Assembly: GCA_001067655.1 (NCBI GenBank) | Contig: JUNU01000030.1 | Location: forward strand, 1 to 5,540 | Source of the DNA: Neisseria lactamica | GTDB taxonomy: Bacteria; Pseudomonadota; Gammaproteobacteria; Burkholderiales; Neisseriaceae | Reading direction: 5' to 3' | Length of the DNA: 5,540 nt | Shown here: positions 1 through 5,134 of the stretch, piece after piece | Layout: each line of letters opens with the position of its first letter | Position numbering within the stretch: position 1 is the first letter of the stretch | Notes under the pieces: model-generated | What the model saw: the letters and a program-made list of their open reading frames with translations, nothing else | Told to the model about the DNA's origin: nothing | The model's database searches: none | Translations under genes and position numbers: made by a program

Positions 1-50
1 TTGAGCTAAGGCGAGGCAACGCCGTACTGGTTTAAAGTTAATCCACTATA
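1..50. mobile_element. Terminal part of a Correia repeat element (CREE/NEMIS), left copy
   Basis: The 50 bases end in the Correia terminus, read inward from the edge as TATAGTGGATTAAC, followed by the subterminal GTACGGCGTTGCCTCGCC block typical of one end of these elements. The rest of the element would lie outside the window to the left. These are non-autonomous miniature elements of Neisseria that insert at TA. Their terminal repeats can carry promoters and are known RNase III targets when transcribed. The sequence is the exact reverse complement of 5491-5540. The element ends 5 bp beyond the trmO stop codon, so trmO transcripts probably run into it. Identification is from memory of the repeat consensus. 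Confidence 0.9.
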
Positions 51-55
51 AAAAT

Positions 56-730
56 TTAAACAAAGTTTATCCCGATAACCGTCGCACGATTTTCCTCGAT
101 TTGAAACCTGACTTCATAATCCTCTATATTCATGACGTAAATACGTTCGGGAATATTTTGATAGGCGGGACGGGGATCTTGGGCTATGCTTTGGCTGATC
201 AGGTTTTGGGTACTTTCAGATAAATTTTCCGCGCCGATGTTTTCCAACCATACGACTTCAAGCTCTTCGGGTTTGCCGCTGACGAAGCCGGATGAGGCAT
301 CGGGTTTGGATTCGACAAAGGGGATGTAGGGCTTGATGTCAACAATCGGTGTGCCGTCCAGCAGGTCTGCACCGCTGCAATAGAGGCGGACGGGTTTGCC
401 GGTTTCGATGCGTTCGAGTTTTAAGAGCGATAGTCCGAGGTGATTGGGGCGGTGGGGGCTGCGTGTGGCGAATACACCCATTTTTTGTTTGCCGCCGAGC
501 CGTGGCGGGCGCACCATTTGTGCCCAGCCTTCATCCAGTACGCCGTGAAAGATAAAACTTATCCACACATAGTCGAAGTGTTCCAATCCGCGTACGCTGT
601 CTGCGGTAAATTCGGGATTCAGCTCGATACAGACTTCTGCGGCGGGAACCAATCCGGGCTGACGGGCGACGCCGAATTTCTGTTTGTAGGGCGAGCGGGC
701 GGTGGCGATGGGGACGATGGTGTAAGTCAT
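56..730 (-). CDS. trmO: tRNA (N6-threonylcarbamoyladenosine(37)-N6)-methyltransferase TrmO
   Basis: TrmO (also TsaA/YaeB) uses S-adenosylmethionine to methylate t6A at position 37 of certain threonine tRNAs, giving m6t6A; it is cytoplasmic. The 224-residue protein follows E. coli TsaA (about 235 aa) throughout. Matching blocks are RSPYKQKF (12-19) with RQPGL after it, VRGLEHFDYVW (46-56), RPPRLGG (74-80), GVFATRSPHRPNHLGLS (85-101), DLLDGTPIVDIKPYIPF (122-138) and AQDPRPAY (183-190). I chose the ATG at 730 because it places the RSPYK block at the usual distance. An in-frame TTG at 745 would add five residues; neither start has a clear Shine-Dalgarno sequence. The gene diverges from the hydrolase gene at 845. 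Its TAA stop is 5 bp from the Correia repeat, and no terminator lies between them. The conserved core is complete, so the insertion has probably not damaged it. Confidence 0.93.
   Translation of the reverse strand: MTYTIVPIATARSPYKQKFGVARQPGLVPAAEVCIELNPEFTADSVRGLEHFDYVWISFIFHGVLDEGWAQMVRPPRLGGKQKMGVFATRSPHRPNHLGLSLLKLERIETGKPVRLYCSGADLLDGTPIVDIKPYIPFVESKPDASSGFVSGKPEELEVVWLENIGAENLSESTQNLISQSIAQDPRPAYQNIPERIYVMNIEDYEVRFQIEENRATVIGINFV
559..567 (+). promoter_or_regulatory. Exact DnaA-box 9-mer inside trmO
   Basis: TTATCCACA matches the strongest DnaA-binding consensus exactly. It lies inside the trmO coding region, where the complementary strand encodes Val-Trp-Ile-Ser, so it may be incidental. 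It is one of four exact copies in the window; no site-specific role can be shown from sequence. Confidence 0.4.
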
Positions 731-803
731 GAGGATTGCGGACAAGTTTTTCGGAAAAACGTTATCTTATCACAGCCGGTTTTACCGCTTTTGGGCAGTA
801 ATT

Positions 804-812
804 TGTTATAAT
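804..812 (+). promoter_or_regulatory. Extended -10 promoter for the hydrolase gene
   Basis: TGTTATAAT is a perfect extended -10 (TG, one base, TATAAT). It lies 32 bp upstream of the ATG at 845, with a predicted start near 818-820. No convincing -35 hexamer lies 16-18 bp upstream, as is common for extended -10 promoters. The divergent trmO promoter must lie in the same 114-bp gap, but I could not place it with confidence. Confidence 0.6.
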
Positions 813-844
813 ACAGGGCATTTTAATCGCTTTGAAATGATGAG

Positions 845-1480
845 ATGATTGTTTCCATTGATGTTGATGCACAAAAAACTTTTACGCCTTTGTGTCCTAA
901 AGAGCTGCCTGTAAACGAGGGGCATTTGATTGTCGAAGAGTTGAATGCCCAAGCCGCTTTGGCGGATTTGCGCGTGATGACGAAAGATGCGCATCATGCG
1001 GCAGCGAAATGGCTTGTGGATAACCCTGTTGATATGTTAAAGCCGACAGGTTTGCCCGATGCGGATTTGACTTGGGTGGCTCATGCGATGGTCGGTACGC
1101 GCGGCTATGAATTGTTGGACGGACTGCCTTCTGCCAAGGAATACGATTATTGCGTTTGGAAAGGCGTTGATCCTGAATTGCATCCTTACGGCGCGTGTTT
1201 TCACGATATCGAGGAAAAACTGAGCACAGGGTTGATCGAATGGCTGCGTTGTCAAAATACGGATACGGTCATTGTCGGCGGGTTGGCTACGGATTATTGT
1301 GTGAAAACAACGGTTTTGCAGTTGCTAAAAGGCGGCAATTGGCAGGTTATCGTCAATGAAGCGGCTTGTCGGGGCATTGCGCCGGAAACCATCGAAACGG
1401 CATGGCAGGAAATGCGTTCTGCCGGTGCAATCATTTTAAAAAACGCTGAAGAAATTAAAAAATATATTAATAATCAATAA
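845..1480 (+). CDS. Nicotinamidase-like cysteine hydrolase (isochorismatase superfamily)
   Basis: This 211-residue protein has the isochorismatase/nicotinamidase fold signatures. The expected catalytic triad is Asp8 (in VDAQKTF), Lys106 (in WKGVDP) and Cys152 (in GGLATDYCVKTT). Likely metal ligands by alignment with PncA are Asp48, His50 and His80 (WVAHAMVGTRG). The GLATDYCVK-TVL block and the later ACRGI motif closely resemble E. coli PncA, so nicotinamide to nicotinate hydrolysis for NAD salvage is the best guess. The usual HC after the metal region reads HA here, and other amidases share the fold. The start fits the family N-terminus; ribosome-binding signals are weak (TGAG directly before the ATG). 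The stop is 36 bp before waaC with no terminator between, so the two may be cotranscribed. A pncA assignment is plausible but not certain. Confidence 0.88.
   Translation: MIVSIDVDAQKTFTPLCPKELPVNEGHLIVEELNAQAALADLRVMTKDAHHAAAKWLVDNPVDMLKPTGLPDADLTWVAHAMVGTRGYELLDGLPSAKEYDYCVWKGVDPELHPYGACFHDIEEKLSTGLIEWLRCQNTDTVIVGGLATDYCVKTTVLQLLKGGNWQVIVNEAACRGIAPETIETAWQEMRSAGAIILKNAEEIKKYINNQ
1015..1023 (-). promoter_or_regulatory. Exact DnaA-box 9-mer inside the hydrolase gene
   Basis: TGTGGATAA, read as TTATCCACA on the minus strand, is an exact DnaA-box consensus. It lies in the Leu-Val-Asp-Asn codons of the hydrolase gene, so codon choice alone could produce it. It counts as part of the four-site set in this window. 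Confidence 0.4.
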
Positions 1481-1488
1481 GTTAAAAT

Positions 1489-1504
1489 TGTTTCACGTGA
1501 AACA
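1489..1504. promoter_or_regulatory. parS-like centromere site (ParB binding), perfect palindrome
   Basis: TGTTTCACGTGAAACA is a perfect 16-bp palindrome and an exact match to the bacterial chromosomal parS consensus TGTTNCACGTGAAACA. It lies in the 36-bp gap between the hydrolase gene and waaC and ends 12 bp before the waaC ATG, where a ribosome-binding site would normally be. ParB nucleates on such sites for origin segregation and SMC loading. No parA or parB gene is in the window, so the function is assigned from the motif alone. A second copy with one change is at 4409-4424. Confidence 0.85.
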
Positions 1505-1516
1505 CACTTCTTAAAT

Positions 1517-2497
1517 ATGAAAATTTTGCTTGTCCGCTTGTCCAGTATGGGCGATTTAATTCACACTTTGCCCGCAATCGAAGATTTGGCGCGACAATGC
1601 CCTGATGTGGAACTTCATTGGTTGTGTGAAGCCGGATTTGCCGATATTGCGCGCCTGCATCCGTTTGTGAAAAAAATCCATGTGATGAAATGGCGGCAAT
1701 GGCGCAAACATCTTTTTCAAGCAGAAACTTGGCAGGAAATAGGTCGTCTGAAACAGGCTTTGCGGCAGGAAGCATTTGATTTTGTATTGGACAGTCAAGG
1801 TCTGATTAAAAGCGCGTGTTTCGCCAAAATGGCAAAATCCTCTATTTATGGTTTGGATAAAAACAGCGCGCGCGAGGGATTGGCTGCGTTGGCGTACGCG
1901 AAAACATACGCTGTACCGAAAGGAAAAAATGCCGTTTGGCGCAACCGTGAGCTGTTCGCTCAAGTATTTGGATATGCAATACCGGAAACGCAGGTATTCG
2001 GTTTGACCGTTCCTGAAGCAGGTCGTCTGAAAAATTTGGAGCAGCCGTATTATGCGGCTTTGCACGCGACCAGCCGGGACAGTAAATTATGGCCTATGGA
2101 AAACTGGCGGGCGTTGCTGCAAAAGCTGAATGAAGAACAACAATGCAACGTTTACCTGCCATGGGGAAATGAAACTGAAAAAACGCGTGCCGAACAAATT
2201 GCAGACGGACTGCCATTTGCCATTGTGTGCAACAAAATGAATTTATTGCAGGCGGCGTATCTGCTGAAACACGCGGTTGGAATTGTCGGCGTGGATACCG
2301 GTTTGCTGCATTTGGCAAATGCTTTGGAAAAACCTGTGGTCGGTATTTATACCGATACCGATCCGATTAAAACAGGCGTTCAAGTTTCGACTGTTGCAAA
2401 AAATTTGGGCAATATCGGGCAAATTCCAACTGCGGATTTGGTTTATGAAACGTTGATGGATTGTGTGGCTGCTGATGAAGGCTCAAAGGTCGTCTGA
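1517..2497 (+). CDS. waaC: Lipopolysaccharide heptosyltransferase I (WaaC/RfaC)
   Basis: WaaC adds the first L-glycero-D-manno-heptose from the ADP-sugar to Kdo of lipid A-Kdo in the inner core of LOS, at the cytoplasmic face of the inner membrane. The 326-residue GT-B, glycosyltransferase family 9 protein matches E. coli WaaC along its length. Asp13 in SSMGDLIHTLPA is the proposed catalytic base, Lys190 lies in the SKLWP block and Asp260 in VDTGLLHL of the nucleotide-sugar site; DSQGLIKSA (92-100) and YLPWG (213-217) are also conserved. The start fits the family; no Shine-Dalgarno sequence is visible, and a parS-like palindrome lies 12 bp upstream. Two in-frame uptake sequences each encode Gly-Arg-Leu-Lys (76-79 and 169-172), and a third contains the stop codon. 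It may be cotranscribed with the hydrolase gene. Confidence 0.95.
   Translation: MKILLVRLSSMGDLIHTLPAIEDLARQCPDVELHWLCEAGFADIARLHPFVKKIHVMKWRQWRKHLFQAETWQEIGRLKQALRQEAFDFVLDSQGLIKSACFAKMAKSSIYGLDKNSAREGLAALAYAKTYAVPKGKNAVWRNRELFAQVFGYAIPETQVFGLTVPEAGRLKNLEQPYYAALHATSRDSKLWPMENWRALLQKLNEEQQCNVYLPWGNETEKTRAEQIADGLPFAIVCNKMNLLQAAYLLKHAVGIVGVDTGLLHLANALEKPVVGIYTDTDPIKTGVQVSTVAKNLGNIGQIPTADLVYETLMDCVAADEGSKVV
1741..1752 (+). other. DNA uptake sequence (AGGTCGTCTGAA) inside waaC
   Basis: This is an exact copy of the mucosa-dialect neisserial uptake 12-mer, which the type IV pilus minor pilin ComP recognises during transformation. It lies in the reading frame of waaC and supplies the codons for Gly-Arg-Leu-Lys at residues 76-79. 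Confidence 0.9.
2020..2031 (+). other. DNA uptake sequence (AGGTCGTCTGAA) inside waaC, second copy
   Basis: This second exact 12-mer has the same orientation and the same reading frame as the copy at 1741. It again encodes Gly-Arg-Leu-Lys, at residues 169-172, in the linker region before the C-terminal Rossmann domain. Confidence 0.9.
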
Positions 2498-2498
2498 A
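2487..2498 (+). other. DNA uptake sequence overlapping the waaC stop codon
   Basis: An exact 12-mer is read as the last sense codons (Lys-Val-Val) and the TGA stop of waaC, so the uptake sequence supplies the stop. It has no good inverted partner downstream, so it is not a typical DUS-pair terminator. Confidence 0.9.
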
Positions 2499-2578
2499 AC
2501 TGATATAGCGGCATGACATTTTCCAGTTTGTTGAGTGTAGGAATGTATATCCTTCAGCCTGAGTAAATGCTTTAAAAA

Positions 2579-2587
2579 TGGTATAAT
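2579..2587 (+). promoter_or_regulatory. Extended -10 promoter for etfB-etfA
   Basis: TGGTATAAT is a perfect extended -10 (TG, one base, TATAAT) in the 215-bp gap between waaC and etfB. No strong -35 hexamer is visible at the usual spacing. A start near 2594 would give a leader of about 120 nt before the etfB ATG. The gap also holds the hairpin at 2619-2644; I recognise no known riboswitch in it. Confidence 0.6.
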
Positions 2588-2618
2588 CGGCAAGCATTAT
2601 CTGAAAGATTTCTGAATG

Positions 2619-2644
2619 AATTCGTTTTTAAGAAAAAACGGATT
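2619..2644 (+). other. Hairpin in the etfB leader
   Basis: An 11-bp stem pairs 2619-2629 with 2634-2644, with one G-U pair and a four-base AAGA loop. Its core is CGTTTTT against AAAAACG. It begins about 25 nt after the predicted transcription start and ends about 70 nt before the etfB ATG. It is AU-rich, has no U-tract after it and does not look like a terminator. A role in RNA stability or regulation is possible but unproven. Confidence 0.4.
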
Positions 2645-2701
2645 TGATTTTATAGAGAAGAAGGTTTGGTTTCGCTGGATGGTGAAAGCGACGTTCTTTT
2701 T

Positions 2702-2706
2702 AGGAG
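2702..2706 (+). promoter_or_regulatory. Strong ribosome-binding site of etfB
   Basis: AGGAG lies 6 bases before the etfB ATG. It is one of the few strong Shine-Dalgarno sequences in the window and confirms the start; trmO, waaC and the yigZ-family gene lack one. Confidence 0.85.
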
Positions 2707-2712
2707 AATTCA

Positions 2713-3462
2713 ATGAAAGCACTGGTCGCAGTAAAGCGCGTAGTGGACTACAACGTCAAAGTTCGTGTAAAAGCCGATGGTTCGGATGTGGATATCGGCA
2801 ATGTCAAAATGTCGATGAATCCGTTTGACGAAATCGCTGTGGAAGAAGCCGTCCGTTTGAAAGAAGCCGGAAAAGTAAGCGAAATCGTAGCGGTTTCTTT
2901 GGGTGAGAAAAAATGCGAAGAAACGTTGCGTACAGCTTTGGCGATGGGTGCCGACCGTGCAATTCATGTTGAAACCGATACTAAATTGGAGCCGCTGGCC
3001 GTTGCCAAGTTGCTGAAAGCCGTTGCGGACAAAGAAAATCCGCAAATTTTCTTTTTGGGCAAACAAGCGATTGATGATGACGCCAACCAAGTGGCGCAAA
3101 TGCTGGCTGCTTTGCTGAATGCGGCGCAAGGTACGTTTGCGTCCAAAGTACAAATTGAAGGCGATGAAGTGCAGATCGTGCGGGAAATCGATGGTGGCGA
3201 AGAAACCATCGCATTGAAACTGCCTGCTGTTATCAGTGCGGATTTGCGTTTGAACGAGCCGCGCTTTGTCAAACTCCCCAATATTATGGCGGCAAAGAAA
3301 AAACCTTTGGAAAAACTGGCGCCTGCCGATTTGGTTGCGGATATTTCACCTCGTTTGAAAACGGTGAAATTCGCCGAACCTAAAGCGCGTCAGGCAGGCG
3401 TGAAAGTGGCAAGTGTTGCCGAATTGGTTGAAAAATTGAAAAACGAAGCCAAAGTGATTTGA
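2713..3462 (+). CDS. etfB: Electron transfer flavoprotein beta subunit
   Basis: EtfB pairs with EtfA to form the soluble FAD/AMP heterodimer that carries electrons from acyl-CoA and related dehydrogenases to ETF:quinone oxidoreductase. At 249 residues it has normal length and is very close to the mitochondrial-type (group I) beta subunit: VAVKRVVDYNVKVRVK (5-20), SMNPFDEIAVEEAVRLKE (34-51), RTALAMGADR (73-82), GKQAIDDD (116-123), the family signature REIDGGEETIALKLPAVIS (157-175), and the recognition loop ADLRLNEPR...LPNIMAAKKK (176-197). Leu188 corresponds to human Leu195, the anchor that docks ETF onto partner dehydrogenases, so partner docking should be intact. A strong AGGAG precedes the ATG. 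The etfA gene starts 10 bp after the stop, indicating translation from one mRNA. No dehydrogenase or ETF-QO gene is in the window. Confidence 0.98.
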   Translation: MKALVAVKRVVDYNVKVRVKADGSDVDIGNVKMSMNPFDEIAVEEAVRLKEAGKVSEIVAVSLGEKKCEETLRTALAMGADRAIHVETDTKLEPLAVAKLLKAVADKENPQIFFLGKQAIDDDANQVAQMLAALLNAAQGTFASKVQIEGDEVQIVREIDGGEETIALKLPAVISADLRLNEPRFVKLPNIMAAKKKPLEKLAPADLVADISPRLKTVKFAEPKARQAGVKVASVAELVEKLKNEAKVI

Positions 3463-3466
3463 GGAG
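3461..3466 (+). promoter_or_regulatory. Ribosome-binding site of etfA overlapping the etfB stop
   Basis: GAGGAG starts within the TGA stop of etfB and lies 6 bases before the etfA ATG. This arrangement suggests translational coupling of the two subunits. Confidence 0.8.
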
Positions 3467-3472
3467 ACTGAA

Positions 3473-4408
3473 ATGAGTGTATTGATTATTGCTGAACACG
3501 ACAACAAACAGTTGAATCCTGCCACTTTGCATGCCGTTACCGCTGCTGCCAAACTAGGCAAAGTCGATTTATTGGTTGCCGGAAACGGTGCATCGGCCGT
3601 AGTGGAATCCGCGAAACAAGTAGCGGGTGTGGAAAAAGTTTTGGTTGCGGATGCTGCCCATTATGCCGAAGGTTTGGCTGAAGAACTGGCTCTGCTGGTT
3701 GTCAAATTGGCAGCGGATTACCGCTATGTTGCAGCAACGGCGACCACATTCGGTAAAAACCTTCTGCCCCGCGTAGCCGCTTTATTAGATGTACCGCAAA
3801 TTTCTGATTTGACTGAGATTGTGGATAACACGACTTTTGTGCGCCCCATTTATGCGGGTAATGCATTTGAAACCGTGCAAGCCGATTCAGAGAAATTGGT
3901 GCTGACCTTCCGTGCGACGGCTTTTGATGCAGCACCGGCGCAAGGTGGTAACGCTGAGGCAATCAATGTTGAAGCGACCCCTGCTCAAAACCTGAGCCGT
4001 TTTGTGAACCGTCAGCTTTCCCATTCCGATCGTCCTGAGCTGACTCAGGCAAAAGTCATTGTCTCCGGTGGCCGTGCGTTGGGTAGTGCGGAAAAATTCA
4101 ATGAAGTGCTGACACCGTTGGCAGATGTTTTAGGTGCGGCAATCGGTGCATCCCGTGCAGCAGTTGATGCTGAATATGCGCCGAATGATGTGCAAGTCGG
4201 ACAAACCGGCAAAGTGGTTGCGCCGCAGCTCTATTTTGCAATCGGTATTTCAGGTGCGATTCAACACGTTGCCGGTATGCAAGACAGCAAAGTGATTGTT
4301 GCAATCAACAAAGATGCTGATGCGCCAATTTTCAATGTGGCCGATTATGGATTGGTTGGCGATTTATTTGAAATCGTTCCACAATTAACAGAAGCATTGA
4401 AAAATTGA
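3473..4408 (+). CDS. etfA: Electron transfer flavoprotein alpha subunit (FAD-binding)
   Basis: EtfA supplies most of the FAD-binding site of the electron transfer flavoprotein. The 311 residues comprise an N-terminal domain (about 1-185), which packs against EtfB, and a C-terminal FAD domain. FAD-domain motifs are VSGGRALGSAEKF (197-209), GASRAAVDAEYAPNDVQVGQTGK (225-247), and the EtfA signature LYFAIGISGAIQH followed by AGM and VIVAIN (253-279). By alignment Arg228, Thr245 and His265 match human Arg249, Thr266 and His286 near the flavin. The ending NKDADAPIFNVADYGLVGDLFEIVPQL is typical. The start has a GAGGAG ribosome-binding site 10 bp after etfB. A parS-like palindrome begins at the base after the stop codon. 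An exact DnaA 9-mer falls inside the gene at 3820-3828. Nothing appears truncated. Confidence 0.98.
   Translation: MSVLIIAEHDNKQLNPATLHAVTAAAKLGKVDLLVAGNGASAVVESAKQVAGVEKVLVADAAHYAEGLAEELALLVVKLAADYRYVAATATTFGKNLLPRVAALLDVPQISDLTEIVDNTTFVRPIYAGNAFETVQADSEKLVLTFRATAFDAAPAQGGNAEAINVEATPAQNLSRFVNRQLSHSDRPELTQAKVIVSGGRALGSAEKFNEVLTPLADVLGAAIGASRAAVDAEYAPNDVQVGQTGKVVAPQLYFAIGISGAIQHVAGMQDSKVIVAINKDADAPIFNVADYGLVGDLFEIVPQLTEALKN
3820..3828 (-). promoter_or_regulatory. Exact DnaA-box 9-mer inside etfA
   Basis: TGTGGATAA reads as TTATCCACA on the minus strand, an exact DnaA-box consensus. It falls on the Ile-Val-Asp-Asn codons of etfA, a codon context that can create the site by chance. Confidence 0.4.
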
Positions 4409-4424
4409 TGTTTCACGTGAAACG
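4409..4424. promoter_or_regulatory. parS-like site, second copy (15 of 16 bases)
   Basis: TGTTTCACGTGAAACG differs from the perfect site at 1489-1504 only in its last base and keeps the central TTTCACGTGAAA palindrome. It starts at the base after the etfA stop codon and its last base abuts the inverted uptake-sequence pair at 4425-4459. An intergenic location is typical of parS sites. Confidence 0.78.
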
Positions 4425-4459
4425 TTCAGACGACCTTGTTATTAATGAGGTCGTCTGAA
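4425..4459. terminator. Inverted DUS pair, probable terminator after etfA
   Basis: TTCAGACGACCT (4425-4436) and AGGTCGTCTGAA (4448-4459) form a perfect 12-bp stem with an 11-base loop. Inverted uptake-sequence pairs after genes are a recognised neisserial terminator type. No U-tract follows on either strand, so termination may be partial. The next gene starts only 11 bp downstream, so it depends on read-through or on a promoter inside the hairpin; the loop holds a weak candidate (TGTTATTAA). Confidence 0.75.
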
Positions 4460-4470
4460 AACATTTCAGC

Positions 4471-5082
4471 ATGATTACGACTTATAAAACCATTACTTCC
4501 CCGACGCAGGCTGAGTTTAAAGATAAAGGCAGCCGTTTTATTGCATTTGCCTATCCGATTCGGACATTGGCTGATGTGAAAAAATACCTCGATCCATTAA
4601 AGGAAGAGCATCATAAAGCGCGACACTGGTGCTATGCCTATCGTTTGGGCGTGGATGGTATGCAATTTCGTGCCAACGATGATGGAGAGCCGTCAGGAAG
4701 CGCTGGGAGGCCGATTTTGGGGCAGATTGATTCGGTGGGTATCACCGATGTTTTGGTCGTGGTCGTCCGCTATTTCGGTGGTACTTTATTGGGCGTTCCC
4801 GGTCTGATTCACGCATACAAAGAGGCAACGGCTCAGGCGTTGGCGATCGCGGAAGTGGTTGAAAAGAATATTGAAAAAACTGTTTGGCTGAAATGTGAGT
4901 ATCCGTTTTTGAACGAAGCAATACGAATTGCCAAACAATATCAGGCGGATATATTGGAGCAGGATTTACAGTTGGATTGCCGATTGACGGTAAGTTTATC
5001 GTTGGCAAATTATGAGGCCTGTGTTGGGGCTTGGAAGAATACTCGGCAGATTGAAGTAAATACGGAAAAGCCTTTGGAATGA
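4471..5082 (+). CDS. YigZ/IMPACT family protein (UPF0029)
   Basis: The 203 residues match E. coli YigZ (204 aa) in length and layout: an N-terminal IMPACT/UPF0029 domain (about 15-125) and a C-terminal DUF1949-type domain (about 137-200). Signatures are KGSRFIAFAYPI (19-30), ARHWCYAYR (50-58), NDDGEPSGSAGRPIL (69-83) and VVVRYFGGTLLGVPGLIHAYKEA (97-119). The YFGG-LLG-GL block is the family hallmark. The biochemical role is not established; links of IMPACT proteins to translation control come from eukaryotic members. The ATG fits the E. coli start, but no Shine-Dalgarno sequence is visible and the gene follows an inverted-DUS hairpin by only 11 bp, so its expression signals are unclear. It converges on the DUF4298-type gene, with a shared hairpin between them. 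Confidence 0.92.
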   Translation: MITTYKTITSPTQAEFKDKGSRFIAFAYPIRTLADVKKYLDPLKEEHHKARHWCYAYRLGVDGMQFRANDDGEPSGSAGRPILGQIDSVGITDVLVVVVRYFGGTLLGVPGLIHAYKEATAQALAIAEVVEKNIEKTVWLKCEYPFLNEAIRIAKQYQADILEQDLQLDCRLTVSLSLANYEACVGAWKNTRQIEVNTEKPLE

Positions 5083-5084
5083 AA

Positions 5085-5125
5085 AGGTCGTCTGAAATGC
5101 TTTGTGATGGTATTTCAGACGACCT
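5085..5125. terminator. Inverted DUS pair, bidirectional terminator between convergent genes
   Basis: AGGTCGTCTGAAAT (5085-5098) and ATTTCAGACGACCT (5112-5125) form a perfect 14-bp stem with a 13-base loop. Beyond one mismatch the pairing continues for three more base pairs (5081-5083 with 5127-5129). It starts 2 bp after the yigZ-family stop and ends 9 bp before the stop of the minus-strand gene. The T-run after the stem on the minus strand (four T) makes it a better terminator for that gene than for the plus-strand one. Confidence 0.85.
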
Positions 5126-5134
5126 CTTCGCTGA

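Noticed and set aside
731..803. Minus-strand promoter for trmO (TAAGAT near 765-770)
   Set aside because: The hexamer matches poorly and no -35 lies at the right distance. A promoter must exist in this gap, but I could not place it.
349..811. Plus-strand open frames opposite trmO (68 and 123 codons)
   Set aside because: They lie antisense to a clearly conserved trmO coding region and resemble no family I know. They are shadows of its codon use.
1436..1470. Phase-variable homopolymer tract near the end of the hydrolase gene
   Set aside because: The longest runs are six A, and no tract of eight or more is present in the window, so slippage control is unlikely.
2497..2529. Terminator after waaC from AAACTG/CAGTTT pairing
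   Set aside because: The stem is only 6 bp with a 21-base loop and no T-run, too weak to call.
2668..2692. Second leader hairpin (TCGCT/AGCGA) before etfB
   Set aside because: It is a 5-bp stem with a 10-base loop, which is expected by chance.
2616..2828. A 70-codon open frame in the etfB leader running into etfB
   Set aside because: It has no ribosome-binding site, overlaps etfB out of frame by more than 100 bp and has no recognisable protein features. A short regulatory leader peptide cannot be excluded but is not supported.
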